Shown here one piece after another: positions 1-6,023 of a DNA stretch of 10,696 bases. The notes beneath the pieces were generated by a model that was not told the DNA's origin, searched no databases, and worked only from the letters and a program-made list of their open reading frames with translations. The position numbers and the translations under genes were made by a program. Origin of the DNA: an uncultured Clostridia bacterium (lineage in GTDB: Bacteria; Bacillota; Clostridia; Oscillospirales; Acutalibacteraceae); assembly GCA_937895645.1 (NCBI GenBank), contig CALBKQ010000090.1, positions 1 through 10,696 of the forward strand. The letters are read 5' to 3'. Positions within the stretch are counted from its first letter, which is position 1; each line of letters opens with the position of its first letter.

Positions 1-464
1 ATATGTTTGACCCTGACCGCGTAAATTACGGCACAATAAGAGAATACCCTTGCCCTGGCTATTATAACTATGGTCAGTTTGATGCGATGGTTGAAAAAGG
101 TGATGTTCTCGGTGTTTTTACAGGTCACGACCACACTAATGCCTTTGCAGTTGAGCATAAAGGGATTGATATTGTCAACTCATTAAGCACTCGTTACATA
201 GGACTTTGTCACTCCACACAATGTGGTTATCGTATAATTGAAATTGACGAAAATGATACATCAACTTACAAAACACGAGTAGCACGTATATATGATATGT
301 TCGATTCTGAAACTGTAAAAGAAGAAAAGCAGAATGGAGATAAATTTACATACAAAATGGCTCGTGAATTTGCAGTTAAAGGTAAAATCCAGAAAACTGC
401 AAGTAACATTTACCGTAAAGTTGTAGCAACACTTACAGATAGACAAGTAACATACCCCGATTAA
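1..464 (+). CDS. Calcineurin-like metallophosphoesterase, C-terminal part (5' end outside window)
   Basis: The reading frame is open from the left edge (first complete codon at 3) to TAA at 462-464, about 153 residues. The visible part holds the last metal-binding block of metallophosphatases, GHDH at residues 41-44 counted from position 3, preceded by a PGYYNYGQFD stretch and followed by a GIDIVNS strand. This arrangement resembles the C-terminal half of Dcr2/purple-acid-phosphatase-29-like enzymes (COG1409), which hydrolyse phosphoesters at a dinuclear metal centre. The N-terminal metal ligands (DxH, GDxxD, GNHE blocks) are absent, so the ATG at 3-5 is an internal methionine and the true start lies upstream. 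A lysine-rich tail of about 50 residues follows the catalytic fold. The substrate cannot be told. The gene ends 6 nt before a hairpin terminator shared with the convergent neighbour. Family assignment is fairly sure; the subgroup is inference. Confidence 0.8.
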   Translation, partial: MFDPDRVNYGTIREYPCPGYYNYGQFDAMVEKGDVLGVFTGHDHTNAFAVEHKGIDIVNSLSTRYIGLCHSTQCGYRIIEIDENDTSTYKTRVARIYDMFDSETVKEEKQNGDKFTYKMAREFAVKGKIQKTASNIYRKVVATLTDRQVTYPD

Positions 465-469
465 CAATA

Positions 470-506
470 AAAAAGACCTTAGTTGCATTGCAATTAAGGT
501 CTTTTT
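470..506. terminator. Bidirectional intrinsic terminator between convergent genes
   Basis: A 12-bp perfect outer stem (470-481 with 495-506, AAAAAGACCTTA against TAAGGTCTTTTT) continues through a G-T pair into an inner TTGC/GCAA stem with a 3-nt loop. The T-run on the right serves the plus-strand metallophosphoesterase; the A-run on the left gives a U-tract for the minus-strand GDSL gene that ends at 511. Confidence 0.93.
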
Positions 507-510
507 GTGC

Positions 511-1167
511 TTATTTTAACAAAGTTATTATTTTTTCAGCAACAATTTTATATGCGTTGACATTCAGGTGAAGTCCGTCATAAGTGTATTCTTTTTTCAG
601 ATTTCCGGTCTCATCCTTTAATTTGTCAGTAATATCAAGCCATACACAGTTGTATTTTTCGCTTAGTTTTATAAATTCCTTATTCATAAGGTCAATTTTC
701 TCATTACTGCGCTTTTCAAATCTGTCACGCATACCACGATTGATTGGATAAACCGCCTGTAAAACAAAATTTATATCCGGACAAACTTTTTTAGTGCTTT
801 CAATGATTTTGCTGACATTTTCAACGCTCATTGAAAGTGGAAGCCCACGACCAATATCATTTGTACCAATAAGTAAAATAATATTTTTAGGGCTTATATT
901 TAATACATTTTCCTGAAGTCTTTCTAAAAGCCTGTCAGTTGTGTCGCCACTTATTCCACGATTATAAACTGCTTGACCTGACTTTTTACTGAAATCATAA
1001 AATAACTCATACCAGTTAAAGAAGTCCGTAATAGAGTCACCTAAAAGCACAGTTTGATTTTTAATGGCATACTCTTCGTTAAGAACTCGATAATTTTCAC
1101 GTTTTGTATTTTTTTCACGGTCATATTCTGTGATTTTTGAGTAGTCTATCACTTTTTCAAAAAACAT
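511..1167 (-). CDS. SGNH/GDSL-family hydrolase (esterase/acylhydrolase)
   Basis: This 218-residue cytoplasmic protein has no signal peptide or TM segment and shows all SGNH blocks: block I LLGDSIT with nucleophile Ser45, block II NRGISGDT (oxyanion Gly), block III GTND with Asn103, and block V DGLH with Asp197 and His200. The length matches single-domain bacterial GDSL esterases, which remove acyl or acetyl groups from lipids, sugars or cell-wall material; the substrate here is unknown. The ATG at 1165-1167 has an AAGGTG ribosome binding site at 1176-1181 that sits inside the end of the upstream hydrolase gene, whose stop lies only 3 nt before the start. The two are therefore co-transcribed and probably translationally coupled. 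Transcription ends at the hairpin at 470-506. The catalytic set looks intact. Confidence 0.9.
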   Translation of the reverse strand: MFFEKVIDYSKITEYDREKNTKRENYRVLNEEYAIKNQTVLLGDSITDFFNWYELFYDFSKKSGQAVYNRGISGDTTDRLLERLQENVLNISPKNIILLIGTNDIGRGLPLSMSVENVSKIIESTKKVCPDINFVLQAVYPINRGMRDRFEKRSNEKIDLMNKEFIKLSEKYNCVWLDITDKLKDETGNLKKEYTYDGLHLNVNAYKIVAEKIITLLK

Positions 1168-1170
1168 AAA

Positions 1171-2217
1171 TTATTCACCTTGTTCTATGAGAAAGTCACG
1201 TTTCATAATACATTCTTCCATAAATGAAAGGGCAGTTTCCATAACATTCAAATCTTCTTTGGTAATAAGAGCATAGTCAATATTCTGATAAATCTCATAG
1301 GCTTCAGGGCTGTTCTTACCAAGATTTTCGATTTTTGCAAAGGTGTCATTAAGATACTGTTCAGCATCTTTTGCAAGATAAACATTGTGAAATTTGCTTT
1401 CATAAAGAACGGTACGCGCATTTTCGTTGTCCTGAATTTTATGAGGTTTACCTACAGGACTATTCTTTACAGTAACCTGCATGTCATTGCCACCGTGCAT
1501 CACAAGAGTAGGTACAGAGTTGCTATTGATTGTGTCGCAAGTGCGAAGAATACCTGTTTTACCAAATCTTAAAAGATTAATTAAATCAAAGAAAGGACTG
1601 AGAATTGAAAGGTCAATTTTTGTTTTGGTTTTTGCAATATCACGAATCAACTTGTTCATTGAGTTGAAAGGTGAGAATGCAACAATACCCTTGATTTCTG
1701 CCTCAGTAATTGCCGATACATTACAAACGCTGTAAGCACCCCAGGAATGACCAACAAGAATAATAGGCATTTCTTTTAATTCGTCACGAGATTTAACAAA
1801 TTCAAGCGCGTATTTTAAGTCAATAATGCCTTGTGCAAATCCGTTTAACTTGTTGCCTTCAGACGCACAAGTGCCAGTGTTATCATAAGCCAATACAAGA
1901 TAACCTTTTTGTGAAAAATAGTTGATTTCAGTAGTATAAGCCAAGTGTCCTGCACCCATACCGTGTGAGAATACTACAAGAGCTTTATATGCTTCAACTT
2001 TTGCATTGCTGTATAAAAATCCGTTAAGAGTCTGACCTTTATCAGATTTGAAGTCGATAGGACGAGCGTTGAGATTATCAAAATTTTTGGCTTTAAGATA
2101 TTTAAGATTTTCGTCACCTTCACATCTTTTGCTGATTCCTGTTGCATCCATAATTTTAAGTGCAACAACAAAAAGAAGTATGCAAATTACAATTATAACT
2201 ATAAATACATAAAGCAT
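1171..2217 (-). CDS. Membrane-anchored alpha/beta hydrolase
   Basis: From the ATG at 2215-2217 this encodes 348 residues. Residues 2-22 form one hydrophobic segment (LYVFIVIIVICILLFVVAL), an N-terminal membrane anchor with no clear cleavage site. The rest is an alpha/beta-hydrolase fold of the serine aminopeptidase/hydrolase_4 type (COG1073-like): oxyanion-hole HGMG at 85-88, nucleophile elbow GHSWG with Ser158, acid Asp245 in HGGND, and base His277 in FHN. The catalytic triad appears complete; probable reactions are ester or amide hydrolysis, substrate unknown. An in-frame GTG at 2230-2232 would add five residues, but the GGTGGTGAAAG run that includes it fits better as the Shine-Dalgarno for the ATG, so the ATG is preferred. 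It is the first gene of a two-gene minus-strand operon with the GDSL hydrolase 3 nt downstream, and is transcribed divergently from the XRE gene. Confidence 0.9.
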   Translation of the reverse strand: MLYVFIVIIVICILLFVVALKIMDATGISKRCEGDENLKYLKAKNFDNLNARPIDFKSDKGQTLNGFLYSNAKVEAYKALVVFSHGMGAGHLAYTTEINYFSQKGYLVLAYDNTGTCASEGNKLNGFAQGIIDLKYALEFVKSRDELKEMPIILVGHSWGAYSVCNVSAITEAEIKGIVAFSPFNSMNKLIRDIAKTKTKIDLSILSPFFDLINLLRFGKTGILRTCDTINSNSVPTLVMHGGNDMQVTVKNSPVGKPHKIQDNENARTVLYESKFHNVYLAKDAEQYLNDTFAKIENLGKNSPEAYEIYQNIDYALITKEDLNVMETALSFMEECIMKRDFLIEQGE

Positions 2218-2249
2218 AGTTTCTTTCACCACCCAATTTTAATAAATAT

Positions 2250-2277
2250 ATTTTACCACATTATTAAGATTTTGCAA
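2250..2277 (-). promoter_or_regulatory. Predicted sigma-A promoter of the hydrolase operon
   Basis: On the minus strand TTGCAA (2277-2272) is followed after 16 nt by TAAAAT (2255-2250), with a TGTGG run just upstream of the -10. Predicted start of transcription is near 2243, giving a short leader before the ATG at 2217. The call is by inspection only. Confidence 0.6.
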
Positions 2278-2295
2278 CATTTAGTATCCTTAACC

Positions 2296-2346
2296 CACAA
2301 AATTGTTGTATATTTGAAAATTTTGTGTTATAATGACTACAAAATT
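2296..2346. promoter_or_regulatory. Candidate three-half-site operator around the XRE promoter
   Basis: Three copies of one half-site surround the promoter elements: CACAAAATT at 2296-2304, its exact reverse complement AATTTTGTG at 2319-2327, and ACAAAATT at 2339-2346. The first pair is a perfect 9-bp inverted repeat with a 14-nt spacer containing the -35. The second and third form an 8-bp inverted repeat with a 12-nt spacer containing the -10. Centre-to-centre distances are about 23 and 20 bp, near two helical turns, so the sites lie on one face of the helix. Binding by the adjacent XRE protein (autoregulation) is an inference. Confidence 0.5.
2306..2334 (+). promoter_or_regulatory. Predicted extended -10 promoter of the XRE/flavoprotein operon
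   Basis: TTGTAT at 2306-2311, a 17-nt spacer, then a perfect TATAAT at 2329-2334 preceded by TGT (extended -10 TGn). Predicted transcription start is near 2341, about 24 nt before the XRE start codon at 2365, with a GAGGTG ribosome site at 2353-2358. Confidence 0.75.
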
Positions 2347-2364
2347 ATAGATGAGGTGCATGTT

Positions 2365-2730
2365 ATGTTTTTGCGTCAACTTCGTATTTTAAGAAGACAG
2401 AATAAATTGTCACAGCAACAGGTAGCAGATGCATTAGAAGTAAGTCGTTCAACCTATTGTAGTTATGAGTCAGGTCGCAGAACACCTGATATTGAAGCAA
2501 TCGTTAAATTAAGTGTGTTTTATAGAGTTCCTGTTGAAAGATTTTTTGAAGATTTAATTAAACAGTATGCAGAAGATGAAGACTATTATGAAGGCCAGCC
2601 AGATACACGTTTCCTTTCACAACTTACAAGGGCAGAACACGACCATATTGTAAACCTTCGTCTTATTTCAGGTGATGACCGTATTGCTATTATGGAAGCA
2701 GCTGCATCAAAAGTTATTTCGAAAAATTAA
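2365..2730 (+). CDS. XRE-family HTH transcriptional regulator
   Basis: From the ATG at 2365-2367 this gives a 121-residue protein. Residues 3-60 are a typical HTH_3/Cro-CI domain: RxLRxxxxLSQQQVAD, the recognition helix around VSRSTYCSYESG (26-37) and RTPDIEAIVKLS, then the usual PVERFF ending. The C-terminal half is acidic and helical, with no known sensor domain recognised. The frame is open upstream to an ATG at 2272, but that extension would start before the predicted promoter and is not translated plausibly; GAGGTG at 2353-2358 places the start at 2365. It is the first gene of a four-gene operon; the next ribosome site overlaps its stop codon. Half-sites around its promoter suggest self-regulation. 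What signal it senses is unknown. Confidence 0.9.
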   Translation: MFLRQLRILRRQNKLSQQQVADALEVSRSTYCSYESGRRTPDIEAIVKLSVFYRVPVERFFEDLIKQYAEDEDYYEGQPDTRFLSQLTRAEHDHIVNLRLISGDDRIAIMEAAASKVISKN

Positions 2731-2741
2731 GGTATATTACA

Positions 2742-3128
2742 ATGAAAAACGAAAATTATGTTATGACATCTTCACTTGAAGATTATCTTGAAGCAGTTTT
2801 TGTGCTTTCACAACAAAAAGGAAACGTGAGGCTTACGGATATTGCAGAATATCTTGGTGTTTCAAAGCCAAGCGTAAACCGTGCAATAAATACTCTCACA
2901 CAAAACGGATTTTTAGAGCATATAACTTACGGTGATATTGTAATTACACCTGCGGGTGAAAGTTACGCAGCAAATGTATTGCGTCGCCATAGGCTTATTA
3001 AACAGTTCCTTATTGACGAACTTGGCGTTGATGAAAAAATTGCCGAGCGTGACGCTTGTCAGATGGAACATGTAATGAGTCCGGTGACGATTGATAAATT
3101 GTATGAGTATCTTGAAAGGCAGGTATAA
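2742..3128 (+). CDS. DtxR/MntR-family metal-dependent transcriptional regulator
   Basis: This 128-residue protein matches the two-domain form of the family (no C-terminal SH3/FeoA domain), like MntR. An N-terminal winged HTH (about 10-75; LTDIAEYLGVSKPSVNRAI at 31-49) is followed by the metal-binding dimerisation domain. Aligning by eye with B. subtilis MntR and C. diphtheriae DtxR, the likely ligands are Asp14 and Glu17 (MntR D8, E11), His83 in RRHRL (MntR H77), then Cys106, Glu109 and His110 in ACQMEH. Asp at the first position is MntR-like, whereas Cys106 corresponds to DtxR Cys102 rather than MntR Glu99, so metal choice (Mn or Fe) is unclear. The start at 2742 has TAAGGT at 2728-2733 overlapping the XRE stop, 8 nt away. 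The stop is 2 nt before the next ATG. It probably controls metal uptake genes elsewhere, possibly this operon too. Confidence 0.9.
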   Translation: MKNENYVMTSSLEDYLEAVFVLSQQKGNVRLTDIAEYLGVSKPSVNRAINTLTQNGFLEHITYGDIVITPAGESYAANVLRRHRLIKQFLIDELGVDEKIAERDACQMEHVMSPVTIDKLYEYLERQV

Positions 3129-3130
3129 GT

Positions 3131-4378
3131 ATGACTAAAATTGCAGTTATCGGTGGCGGTGCGTCAGGACTTGCCTGCGCAATAGAGATTATGCGTACAG
3201 TTAAAAATAAAGATGATGTTAAAGTTACAATACTTGAGCGTCTGCCTCGCGTTGGTAAGAAAATCCTTGTTACAGGTAATGGCAGATGTAACCTTACAAA
3301 TGTAAACGCAAGTGTAAAGAATTACAGAGGTGACGCAGATTTTACTGAATTTGCGTTGAATAAGTATTCACCGCAAAGTAATATTGAATTTTTTAACTCA
3401 TTAGGTCTTTATACAAGAACTGAAGATGAGGGCAGGGTATACCCACTTTCAAATCAGGCATCGTCTGTTCTTGATGCGCTGCGTTTTGAATGTGCAAGAT
3501 TAGGTATTGAAACTGTGTGCGATTATCGTGCAGTGCACCTTAAAACTGTTTATACAGGGGTTACAACAAAGATTATAGTAAATAACCGTGACCGTTTTGA
3601 TTATGTTGTAGTGGCGTGTGGCGGTATGGCTTGTAAAGCACACGGTACCGACGGTGACGCTTATGACTTACTTAAAATGTTTGGTCATAAGATTGTTCCA
3701 CCTGCGCCAGCTCTTGTTTCTCTTAATTGTGACGAATTTACAAAAGCACTTAAAGGTGTCCGTTCAATCTGCAAAATGAATTTGATTATTGACGGTGAAA
3801 AAGCGCTTGAAAATTATGGTGAAGTGCAGTTTACTGATTATGGCCTTTCGGGCATCCCTATTATGCAACTGTCACGCTTTGTGTCAGTTTCTCCATCAAA
3901 TGACATTTATATTGAACTTGATATAACTCCTGATTTTGGAACGGAAGAAATCCGTAAATACCTTTATTCAAGACGAAATATTGATAAGGGTCTTTGCGAA
4001 AATATGCTTAGTGGTATTATGAACAAACAACTTTGCATTGTTCTTATGAAAGAGTGCGAAATTCAAGTAAACGGAAGAATAAATGAACTGACTGACAGTC
4101 AAATTGAAAAACTTGCAGAAATAATAAAGTGTTGGAAAATCAAAATTAAAAACTCACGCAGTTTTGATTATGCACAGGTTACTGCAGGTGGTGCAGATTG
4201 CTCACAGTTTAACATACAGACAATGGAATCAATACTTGTCGAAAATACATTCTGTTGTGGTGAAGCCCTTAATATTGACGGTGACTGCGGTGGTTACAAT
4301 CTTCAATGGGCGTGGGCATCAGGCAGACTGGCAGGTAACACAATAGCCGAAAGGATTAATAATGCTCAGAATCAGTGA
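3131..4378 (+). CDS. HI0933/BaiN-family NAD(P)/FAD-dependent oxidoreductase
   Basis: This 415-residue flavoprotein is of normal length for the HI0933-like family (Pfam HI0933_like; relatives are annotated as aminoacetone oxidase or BaiN). It has an N-terminal Rossmann dinucleotide motif GGGASG (8-13), an acidic residue ending strand 2 (Glu36) for the FAD ribose, the family signature GKKILVTGNGRCNLTN (42-57), VTAGGAD near 350, and the closing FAD motif GEALNIDGDCGGYN beginning at 377, followed by WAWASGRLAG. The physiological substrate of most members is unknown, so no reaction is claimed; BaiN of C. scindens was linked to bile-acid reduction, but sequence alone does not transfer that role. 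The ATG lies 2 nt after the stop of the metal regulator, implying translational coupling, and the 3' end overlaps the next gene by 17 nt. No signal peptide; cytoplasmic. Confidence 0.92.
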   Translation: MTKIAVIGGGASGLACAIEIMRTVKNKDDVKVTILERLPRVGKKILVTGNGRCNLTNVNASVKNYRGDADFTEFALNKYSPQSNIEFFNSLGLYTRTEDEGRVYPLSNQASSVLDALRFECARLGIETVCDYRAVHLKTVYTGVTTKIIVNNRDRFDYVVVACGGMACKAHGTDGDAYDLLKMFGHKIVPPAPALVSLNCDEFTKALKGVRSICKMNLIIDGEKALENYGEVQFTDYGLSGIPIMQLSRFVSVSPSNDIYIELDITPDFGTEEIRKYLYSRRNIDKGLCENMLSGIMNKQLCIVLMKECEIQVNGRINELTDSQIEKLAEIIKCWKIKIKNSRSFDYAQVTAGGADCSQFNIQTMESILVENTFCCGEALNIDGDCGGYNLQWAWASGRLAGNTIAERINNAQNQ

Positions 4379-5957
4379 AATAAAACTTGACCTTGACTGT
4401 GATTTCAATGACATTGAAACAGCTTGTGCCAAGGTGTTGAAAATTGAACGAAAAAGATTATTAAAAACTGAAATATATAAACAGAGTGTGGATTGTCGTA
4501 AAGGTGAAGTAAAATTCGTTTTTACAGTTGATGCAACTGTTGACGGTGACGAAGAAAAAATTGCAATGAGCCTTGATAATAGTAAGGTTAAAGTATGCGA
4601 AAAATATACTTATTTAATGCCACAGTCCAACAGAAAAAGTACCTTACCACCTGTAATTGCAGGCTTTGGCCCTGCAGGTATGTTTGCAGGTCTCATTCTT
4701 GCACGCAGTGGTCATTGTCCCGTTATTATTGAGCGTGGCAGTGATATTGATAAGCGTACAAATGATGTAAATAATTTCTGGACTAATCGTGACCTTAATG
4801 AAAACTCAAATATTCAGTATGGTGAGGGCGGTGCAGGTACATTCTCTGACGGTAAACTTACAACAGGTATTAAAGACAGTCGTTGCAGATTTGTTTTTGA
4901 AGAGTTTGTAAATCACGGTGCACCTGAAGACATACTTACAAATGCAAAACCTCATATAGGTACCGATAAATTAAAATCAACTGTAAAAGCAATCCGTGAA
5001 GAAATTATCTCTCTTGGAGGTACAGTGCTTTTTGACACTCAACTTACAAATATTATAGTTGCCAACGGATTTATTCATGGAATAACTATAAAAGATAAGT
5101 TTGGAAAAGAAAGAGATGTTGAAACTGACGCACTTATTCTTTCAATCGGCCATTCTGCAAGTGATACTATTGAAATGCTTTATAATAAAGGTATCAATAT
5201 GATGCAAAAACCATTTTCAATAGGCGCTAGAATTGAACACCCACAAGATTTTATCAATACTGTGCAGTATGGTGAATATAAAAATCATCCAAAACTTCGT
5301 GCAGCTGATTATAAACTTGCATGTCATCCACCACACGGTAGGGGAGCATACACATTCTGTATGTGTCCTGGTGGTACAGTTGTTTGCGCATCTTCACAAA
5401 AGGGTGGAGTTGTTACAAATGGTATGAGTGAATATGCCCGTGACAAAGAAAATGCAAACTCTGCAATCCTTGTAGGTGTTGAGCCTGCTGATTTTCCAAG
5501 TGAACATGTTTTGTCTGGTTTCCAACTTCAGCGTGAAATTGAGCAAAAAGCATTCAAACTTGGTGGAGGGGGTTACACAGCACCTGCACAACTGGTTGGT
5601 GATTTTCTTAAAAACGAAAAATCTACAAAACTTGGTGCAGTGAAACCATCATTTCCTACAGGAGTTTCAATGGGTGACATAAGTGATGTTTTACCGCAAA
5701 AAGTAGTAAATACTATGCGCGACGCTCTCGTGCAGATGGATAAAAAACTCAAAGGTTTTGCAATGCACGACGCAGTTCTTACTGCACCTGAAACACGAAG
5801 TTCATCACCTGTAAGAATTTTACGAGATGAGTTTTATCAGACAAATATTCGTGGACTTTATCCTTGTGGTGAGGGGGCAGGGTACGCAGGTGGTATTGTT
5901 TCAGCAGCAGTTGACGGTGTAAAATGTGCCGAAGCAGTGCTTTCTGATGAATCGTAA
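4362..5957 (+). CDS. COG2509-type FAD-dependent dehydrogenase
   Basis: This 531-residue protein begins with a small N-terminal domain (about 1-90, RISEIKLDLD onward) typical of the uncharacterised COG2509 flavoproteins. The FAD-binding Rossmann motif GFGPAG follows at 101-106, with Glu124 at the end of strand 2. The signature EGGAGTFSDGKLTTGIKD lies at 155-172 and the closing motif LYPCGEGAGYAGGIVSAA at 499-516. No substrate or pathway is established for this family as far as I know. The ATG at 4362 overlaps the preceding flavoprotein by 17 nt and has AAAGGA at 4350-4355, 6 nt upstream. Two different flavoproteins made from overlapping genes under shared control suggest related redox work. 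It is the last gene of the operon; no U-tract terminator is visible after it. Confidence 0.92.
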   Translation: MLRISEIKLDLDCDFNDIETACAKVLKIERKRLLKTEIYKQSVDCRKGEVKFVFTVDATVDGDEEKIAMSLDNSKVKVCEKYTYLMPQSNRKSTLPPVIAGFGPAGMFAGLILARSGHCPVIIERGSDIDKRTNDVNNFWTNRDLNENSNIQYGEGGAGTFSDGKLTTGIKDSRCRFVFEEFVNHGAPEDILTNAKPHIGTDKLKSTVKAIREEIISLGGTVLFDTQLTNIIVANGFIHGITIKDKFGKERDVETDALILSIGHSASDTIEMLYNKGINMMQKPFSIGARIEHPQDFINTVQYGEYKNHPKLRAADYKLACHPPHGRGAYTFCMCPGGTVVCASSQKGGVVTNGMSEYARDKENANSAILVGVEPADFPSEHVLSGFQLQREIEQKAFKLGGGGYTAPAQLVGDFLKNEKSTKLGAVKPSFPTGVSMGDISDVLPQKVVNTMRDALVQMDKKLKGFAMHDAVLTAPETRSSSPVRILRDEFYQTNIRGLYPCGEGAGYAGGIVSAAVDGVKCAEAVLSDES

Positions 5958-5963
5958 TAATTC

Positions 5964-5981
5964 TGTCATTTGACAATGACA
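5964..5981. promoter_or_regulatory. Palindrome overlapping the -35 box (candidate operator)
   Basis: TGTCATT (5964-5970) and AATGACA (5975-5981) form a perfect 7-bp inverted repeat around TGAC. The second half of the palindrome overlaps the consensus -35, so a protein bound there would block RNA polymerase. It lies 6 nt after the stop of the flavoprotein gene but lacks a following U-run, so it is not a standard terminator. Confidence 0.4.
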
Positions 5982-5998
5982 AAAGTGTGATATATTAT
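5970..5998 (+). promoter_or_regulatory. Predicted sigma-A promoter of the PASTA pseudokinase gene
   Basis: Consensus TTGACA at 5970-5975, a 17-nt spacer, and TATTAT at 5993-5998 (TATATT at 5991 is an alternative). Predicted start near 6005, about 19 nt before the ATG at 6024. The ribosome site AAAGGGG lies at 6009-6015, 8 nt from the ATG. Confidence 0.7.
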
Positions 5999-6023
5999 AT
6001 AAGTATAGAAAGGGGACGCTTTT

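Noticed and set aside
2272..2364. N-terminal extension of the XRE gene to an ATG at 2272
   Set aside because: It would start upstream of a strong extended -10 promoter and encode 31 residues absent from the HTH family; the GAGGTG site at 2353-2358 fits the ATG at 2365.
5394..5591. Antisense frames inside the flavoprotein, pseudokinase and GH31 genes
   Set aside because: They are short, lack ribosome sites and lie wholly inside well-supported genes on the opposite strand.
5964..5981. Intrinsic terminator for the flavoprotein operon
   Set aside because: The stem is only 7 bp and is followed by AAAAGTG rather than a U-tract; it overlaps the next promoter, so an operator role is preferred.
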